Positions 60,066 through 64,000 of a stretch of DNA of 64,000 nt are shown one piece after another. Source of the DNA: Spinacia oleracea. Lineage: Eukaryota; Streptophyta; Magnoliopsida; Caryophyllales; Amaranthaceae. Position 1 is the stretch's first letter. Every line of letters begins with the position of its first letter. Under the pieces are notes generated by a model. That model saw only the letters and a list, made by a program, of their open reading frames with translations. It had not been told where the DNA came from and did not search any database. The stretch is taken from contig NC_079490.1 in NCBI RefSeq assembly GCF_020520425.1, forward strand, positions 7,564,001 through 7,628,000, written 5' to 3'. Made by a program: the position numbers and the translations under genes.

Positions 60066-63000
60066 TCATACAAAATATTTCTTGAGAACATCGGCATTCC
60101 AATGGTTCTTCAAGATTGTTCCATCTAACTGTTTAAGCATAAAGGTGCCAGTCCTATTTTCAGAGTGGATGATGTATGGTCCTTCCCATGTTGCCGAGAG
60201 TTTCCCGTGGATCTTTCCTTTCTGAACTGCAGCAGCGTTTCTGAGCACTAGGTCACCGACCTTCAGAGGTCTGGCATTGACTCTTCGGTTGTAGTGCTTG
60301 CTGACTCTTTGCTGATAGGCTGCGTTCAGAGTTCTGGCCTCGTCCCGAGCTTCATCTAGTAGATCCAAGGATTCGGACAGAAGTTGGTTGTTGGTTTGAC
60401 CATGGACTCCATCATACCTGTTGTATTCCTGGACCCTAAAGCTTTCTGTTCCGATCTCTACAGGGATGACAGCCTCGGAACCGTAAACCAAGTGGAAGGG
60501 CGTTTGTCCCGTGGCTTCCTTCTCAGTGGTCCGAAGGGACCAGAGTGTTCCTGGGAGCTCTTCTAGCCATTTACTTTTTTCATCCTCGACTCTCTTCTTG
60601 AGTGCATTAAGGATGAGTTTGTTTGCGGCTTCGGCTTGGCCGTTGCTTTGAGGATGGCACACTGCTGAGTAGGCGAGGTGGATACCGAACTGTTTGCACC
60701 ATCTTTGCAGTGGTGTGTTGTCGAACTGCTTCCCATGGTCGAAGACCATTAGCCTTGGTATTCCGAACCTTGTGATGATATTTTTCCAAATGAACTTGCG
60801 GACCTGCTGCTCCGTGATGGAGGAGACTGCCTCGGCCTCAATCCACTTACTGAAGTAGTCAACCCCCACAATCAGCCACTTTTTCTGGTTCACAGCCGAG
60901 GGGAATGGACCGATGATATCCAGGCCCCATTGCGCAAATGGTAAGGGGTACAGTGTTGCTTGCAAGGTTTGAGCTGGCTGGTGGATTGCAGGTGCGAACT
61001 TTTGGCACTTCTCGCATTTTCTTGTCAGCGCCTTTGCTTCGGAAACCATAGTGGGCCACCAAAATCCGGCCCTTAGTGCCTTGTGTGCCAGTGCCCTGCC
61101 TCCAATATGATTTCCACATATGCCGAGGTGGATTTCCCTTAGGATATAATCGGCATCGGTTGGGCCTACACATTTCAGCAGTGGGGCTGAGAATGACTTT
61201 CTCATGAGCTTTCCGTTAGCGTCAATGATGAACCACTGGTTGAACCTTTTCAGCTTCCTTGCTTGCAGCTTGTCTTCGGGAAGTTCTCCCCTCTCTTTGT
61301 ATGCAATGACTGCGTCCTTCCAACTTGGCTCGGGACGTACATTGCAAACTGTAGGGGGTGGCATGTCAATGCTCCTTTCTTGGTGTACTTCCACATGGAA
61401 TGACCTGTTTAGGTCAGAGAGCGTTGAGCTTGCAAGTTTGGACAGCGCATCTGCTTGTGCGTTTTGACCTCGGGGAATGAGTATGACTTCGAAGGATCTC
61501 AACTTTGACGTTAAGGATTTGATTTTTGCTAGGTAAGCTGTCATGCTTGGCCATTTGACCTCGTACTCCCCTCGGATCTGGTTGGCTACGAGCTGAGAAT
61601 CAGTCTTGAGACAAACATGTTCGGCTTCAAGAGATAAGCACAGCTCTATCCCTGCGATTGCTGCCTCGTATTCGGCCTCATTGTTGGTTGCTTTGAAACC
61701 GAACTTTAGGGCGTACTCTATGCTTTTTCCCACTGGGGGTATCAGTACTACTCCGGCTCCCGAGCCGTTCACTGTGGAAGATCCGTCAGTGTAGACCTCC
61801 CATGTTCTCTTGGTGTCATCTAGCACCTCTTTATATGAGCATTCGGCCAAGAAGTCTGCGAGTGCCTGTGCTTTGATGGTCGTCCTCGGCTGGTACTTGA
61901 TTCCGAACTCAGACAACTCGAAAGCCCAAGCAGCCAATCTTCCCGACCTTTCTATCTTGTCTAGCACTTTCTCCAGTGGTTGGTCAGTTAGCACCACTAT
62001 TTGATGAGAGTCAAAATAGGGCCTTAATTTCCGAGCTGCTACCACCACTGCGTATGCTACTTTCTCAACGAGTGGATACCGAGTTTCGGCATCCGTCAGG
62101 GTTCGGCTGGTAAAGTAGATTGGCCGTTGCTTCTTTTCTTCTTCTCGGAGGAGCACTGCGCTTACGGTCCCGGGGCTGATTGCGACGTATAAGTACAGAG
62201 TTTCCCCTTCTTTGGGCCTGGCTAGCGTTGGCAGTTGAGCTAGGTGAGCCCTGAGCTGTTGGAACGCGTCTCTTTGCTCTTGTTCCCATGTCAGCTCGGG
62301 GTCCACCTTCCTCGGGACGCCTTTCTTTTTGATGGGTTCTGCTTCTCCTCCTGGGAGGGTCTTGGGTTTGAGAGCTTTGAAGAAGGGTGCCCCTTTATCC
62401 GAAGCTTTCGATATGAATCTTGACATTGCGGCTAACCTGCCCGTTAGCCTTTGCACGTCTCTTTTTGTCTTCGGTTCGGGTAGATCTAGCGCAGCCTGGA
62501 CCTTGTCCGGGTTCGCGTCTATTCCCCTTTCGCTCACCATGGATCCGAGGAACTTCCCTGACTTTACCCCGAAGACACACTTCTTCGGGTTCAATTTCAT
62601 GTTGTATTTCCTCAGGTTGGCGAAGGTTTCGGCCAGGTCTTTGATGTGATCCTCTTCCTTCACGCTTTTTACTATGGAATCGTCCACATAAACCTCGACG
62701 TTCCTTCCCTTTTGATCGGCGAAGACGTGATCAACTAGTCTTTGGTAGGTGGCTCCGGCATTTTTCAATCCGAAGGGAATCATTCTGTAGTTGAACACTC
62801 CCGCGCTCGTGATGAAGGCGGTCTTCGCTCTATCGTCGGGGTGCATGAATACTTGATGGTATCCTGAAAAGGCGTCCATGAAGCTCAGCAATGCGTGGCC
62901 ACTGGTAGAGTCTACCACCTGATCTATCCTCGGGAGGGGATAGCAATCTTTTGGGCAGGCTCGGTTCAGATCTGTGAAATCGACACACATGCGCCATGAG

Positions 63001-63989
63001 CCATTCGCTTTCTTGACCATGACCACATTGGCCAACCATTTGGGGTACATGCACGGCTCGATGAAGCCTGCCTCTTGCAATTTCTTCACCTCTTCGGCGA
63101 TAGCTTTATTCTTCTCCGAAGAGTAGTTTCTTTTTTTCTGTTTGATTGGTCGAGCCTCAGTACTGACATCCAGCTTGTGACAGATTATTTTCGGATCTAT
63201 GCCTGGCATGTCAGCTGCTGACCATGCGAAAATGTCTTTGTGATCTCTCAGCAACTGAATCATCTCTATTCGAAGTCTTGAGCCTAGGCCTTTTCCTATT
63301 AGGACATTCCTGTCTGAGTCATCCTCGAGGGAGATGTCCTCCATTTCTTGATCTGATTCGGGGGAGAGGGTTTCCGGCCGAGCATCAACCTCTGCGGGTT
63401 TTACCAGACTGCTCGACTCCGCCTTTCTCCTTTTGGCCTCTTTTCCTTCGCTTGGAGGAGGGCTTTTTTCATTCTCGTCTTCAGGGTTGTCTCCTAGCTT
63501 CGGTTTTCGGATGGCCGTGTGACAAGTTGACCTTGCCACCTCTTGGTCGCCTTTTATCCGCTCGGCGAAGCCTACGTCCGAGACGTACATCATCATCTGA
63601 TGGTATGTAGATGGGACTGCTTGTATTTTGTGGATCATGGTTCGTCCCATGATGACGTTGTACACTGAGTCGCAGTCCATCACTAAGAACTCCTCTCGGA
63701 CGTTTCTTGCCGCCAGGCCTTGACCGATTGTAACAGGCAGGGTGATCTTTCCTCGGGGGATAGCTGCAGATCCGTTGAATCCGATTAATGGGTAACTGAC
63801 CTTGGTCAGTGACTCTTCTCCCTCTTCGAGGATGAGCTGTTCGAAACAGTTCCTGAAGATGATATTGACAGCGCTCCCTCCATCGACTAGTACTCTATGG
63901 ACGTTGTGGTTGTTGAGATCCATTTCGATCACCAACGGGTCGTCATGTTTGTACTGGGTCCCGAGGCAATCGTCAGCGGTGAAAGTCAT
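60066..63989 (-). CDS. Pol of the Tat-lineage element: protease, RT, RNase H (two), integrase
   Basis: 1,307 codons, one open frame as far as seen; the true start may lie beyond the window. In order: protease-like VLVDGGSAVNIIF (about residues 34-46), RT (WRMCVDFTDLNRACPKDCYP; the polymerase motif VYVDDSIVK), a Ty3-type RNase H (RPIYFTSRTL...LTDQPL), a second RNase H of the archaeal-like kind (WEVYTDGSSTVNGSGAG; TNNEAEYEA; LKTDSQLV), and an integrase with HHCC zinc site (HLGICGNHIGG...CEKCQKF) and DDE core (WGLDIIGPFPS; VFDHGKQF; GQAEAANKL). The two RNase H domains place it in the Tat lineage. It looks whole here. Confidence 0.92.
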   Translation of the reverse strand: MTFTADDCLGTQYKHDDPLVIEMDLNNHNVHRVLVDGGSAVNIIFRNCFEQLILEEGEESLTKVSYPLIGFNGSAAIPRGKITLPVTIGQGLAARNVREEFLVMDCDSVYNVIMGRTMIHKIQAVPSTYHQMMMYVSDVGFAERIKGDQEVARSTCHTAIRKPKLGDNPEDENEKSPPPSEGKEAKRRKAESSSLVKPAEVDARPETLSPESDQEMEDISLEDDSDRNVLIGKGLGSRLRIEMIQLLRDHKDIFAWSAADMPGIDPKIICHKLDVSTEARPIKQKKRNYSSEKNKAIAEEVKKLQEAGFIEPCMYPKWLANVVMVKKANGSWRMCVDFTDLNRACPKDCYPLPRIDQVVDSTSGHALLSFMDAFSGYHQVFMHPDDRAKTAFITSAGVFNYRMIPFGLKNAGATYQRLVDHVFADQKGRNVEVYVDDSIVKSVKEEDHIKDLAETFANLRKYNMKLNPKKCVFGVKSGKFLGSMVSERGIDANPDKVQAALDLPEPKTKRDVQRLTGRLAAMSRFISKASDKGAPFFKALKPKTLPGGEAEPIKKKGVPRKVDPELTWEQEQRDAFQQLRAHLAQLPTLARPKEGETLYLYVAISPGTVSAVLLREEEKKQRPIYFTSRTLTDAETRYPLVEKVAYAVVVAARKLRPYFDSHQIVVLTDQPLEKVLDKIERSGRLAAWAFELSEFGIKYQPRTTIKAQALADFLAECSYKEVLDDTKRTWEVYTDGSSTVNGSGAGVVLIPPVGKSIEYALKFGFKATNNEAEYEAAIAGIELCLSLEAEHVCLKTDSQLVANQIRGEYEVKWPSMTAYLAKIKSLTSKLRSFEVILIPRGQNAQADALSKLASSTLSDLNRSFHVEVHQERSIDMPPPTVCNVRPEPSWKDAVIAYKERGELPEDKLQARKLKRFNQWFIIDANGKLMRKSFSAPLLKCVGPTDADYILREIHLGICGNHIGGRALAHKALRAGFWWPTMVSEAKALTRKCEKCQKFAPAIHQPAQTLQATLYPLPFAQWGLDIIGPFPSAVNQKKWLIVGVDYFSKWIEAEAVSSITEQQVRKFIWKNIITRFGIPRLMVFDHGKQFDNTPLQRWCKQFGIHLAYSAVCHPQSNGQAEAANKLILNALKKRVEDEKSKWLEELPGTLWSLRTTEKEATGQTPFHLVYGSEAVIPVEIGTESFRVQEYNRYDGVHGQTNNQLLSESLDLLDEARDEARTLNAAYQQRVSKHYNRRVNARPLKVGDLVLRNAAAVQKGKIHGKLSATWEGPYIIHSENRTGTFMLKQLDGTILKNHWNADVLKKYFV

Positions 63990-64000
63990 GTTCGGGGGGG

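Noticed and set aside
62329-63610. + strand frames opposite pol
   Set aside because: Shadows of the Tat-lineage pol, whose motifs are all on -.

Overview
This window is nuclear DNA of a flowering plant, very probably a eudicot. It has GT-AG introns, plant-type LTR elements primed by initiator-Met tRNA, a FAR1-type Mutator transposase, a plant L1-type LINE and two plant housekeeping genes. A chenopod-like (Amaranthaceae) source is only an impression. About four fifths of the window is mobile DNA, and many insertions can be dated relative to each other by nesting and by target-site duplications (TSDs) that I read directly.

Layout. 173-1683 is a solo LTR (TSD GGTAC). 2073-18485 is a 16.4-kb Mutator-like element (MULE) with a 9-bp TSD (GTGGAAGAG). 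It carries a FAR1/MuDR transposase gene on + (2332-6674) and a convergent, many-exon ULP1-like cysteine-protease gene on - (18024-7439). 18564-19544 holds Helitron-like ends, one split by a 471-bp hAT-type MITE (19060-19530, TSD CGGACGAT). 20029-33371 is a short gag-protease-only Ty3/gypsy-type element whose primer-site region was later hit by a 10.4-kb copia-type element (20552-30915, TSD GTTGG).

Two host genes follow, both on +. 33906-36514 encodes a 652-residue membrane-anchored purple acid phosphatase like Arabidopsis PAP2/PAP9. 37737-50671 encodes an acylamino-acid-releasing enzyme in 17 exons (749 residues, intact). Intron 11 of the latter holds a 4.5-kb L1-type LINE, which in turn holds a 503-bp Mutator-type MITE. 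Intron 6 holds a related MITE-like block and a run of 20 G.

51661-51848 is a tRNA-derived SINE on -. From 52473 to the window edge lies a Ty3/gypsy element of the Tat lineage on -, entered from its 3' end: a 3' LTR (interrupted by a 2.1-kb solo LTR), a polypurine tract, a block of antisense reading frames on +, a spacer with tandem repeats, and a large pol on - cut by the window edge.

The most unusual region is the ULP1-bearing MULE. (1) A 74-bp segment coding for the same peptide is present in both of its genes, on opposite strands. (2) Its non-coding DNA is packed with a short GAACAT-type motif on one strand only, whatever the direction of the gene. (3) Its protease gene contains a 226-bp duplication with a single mismatch. 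(4) Each end carries two copies of a 23-26-bp palindrome. MULEs with ULP1 genes (Kaonashi type) are known; the shared peptide module and strand-locked motif are not something I recall being described.
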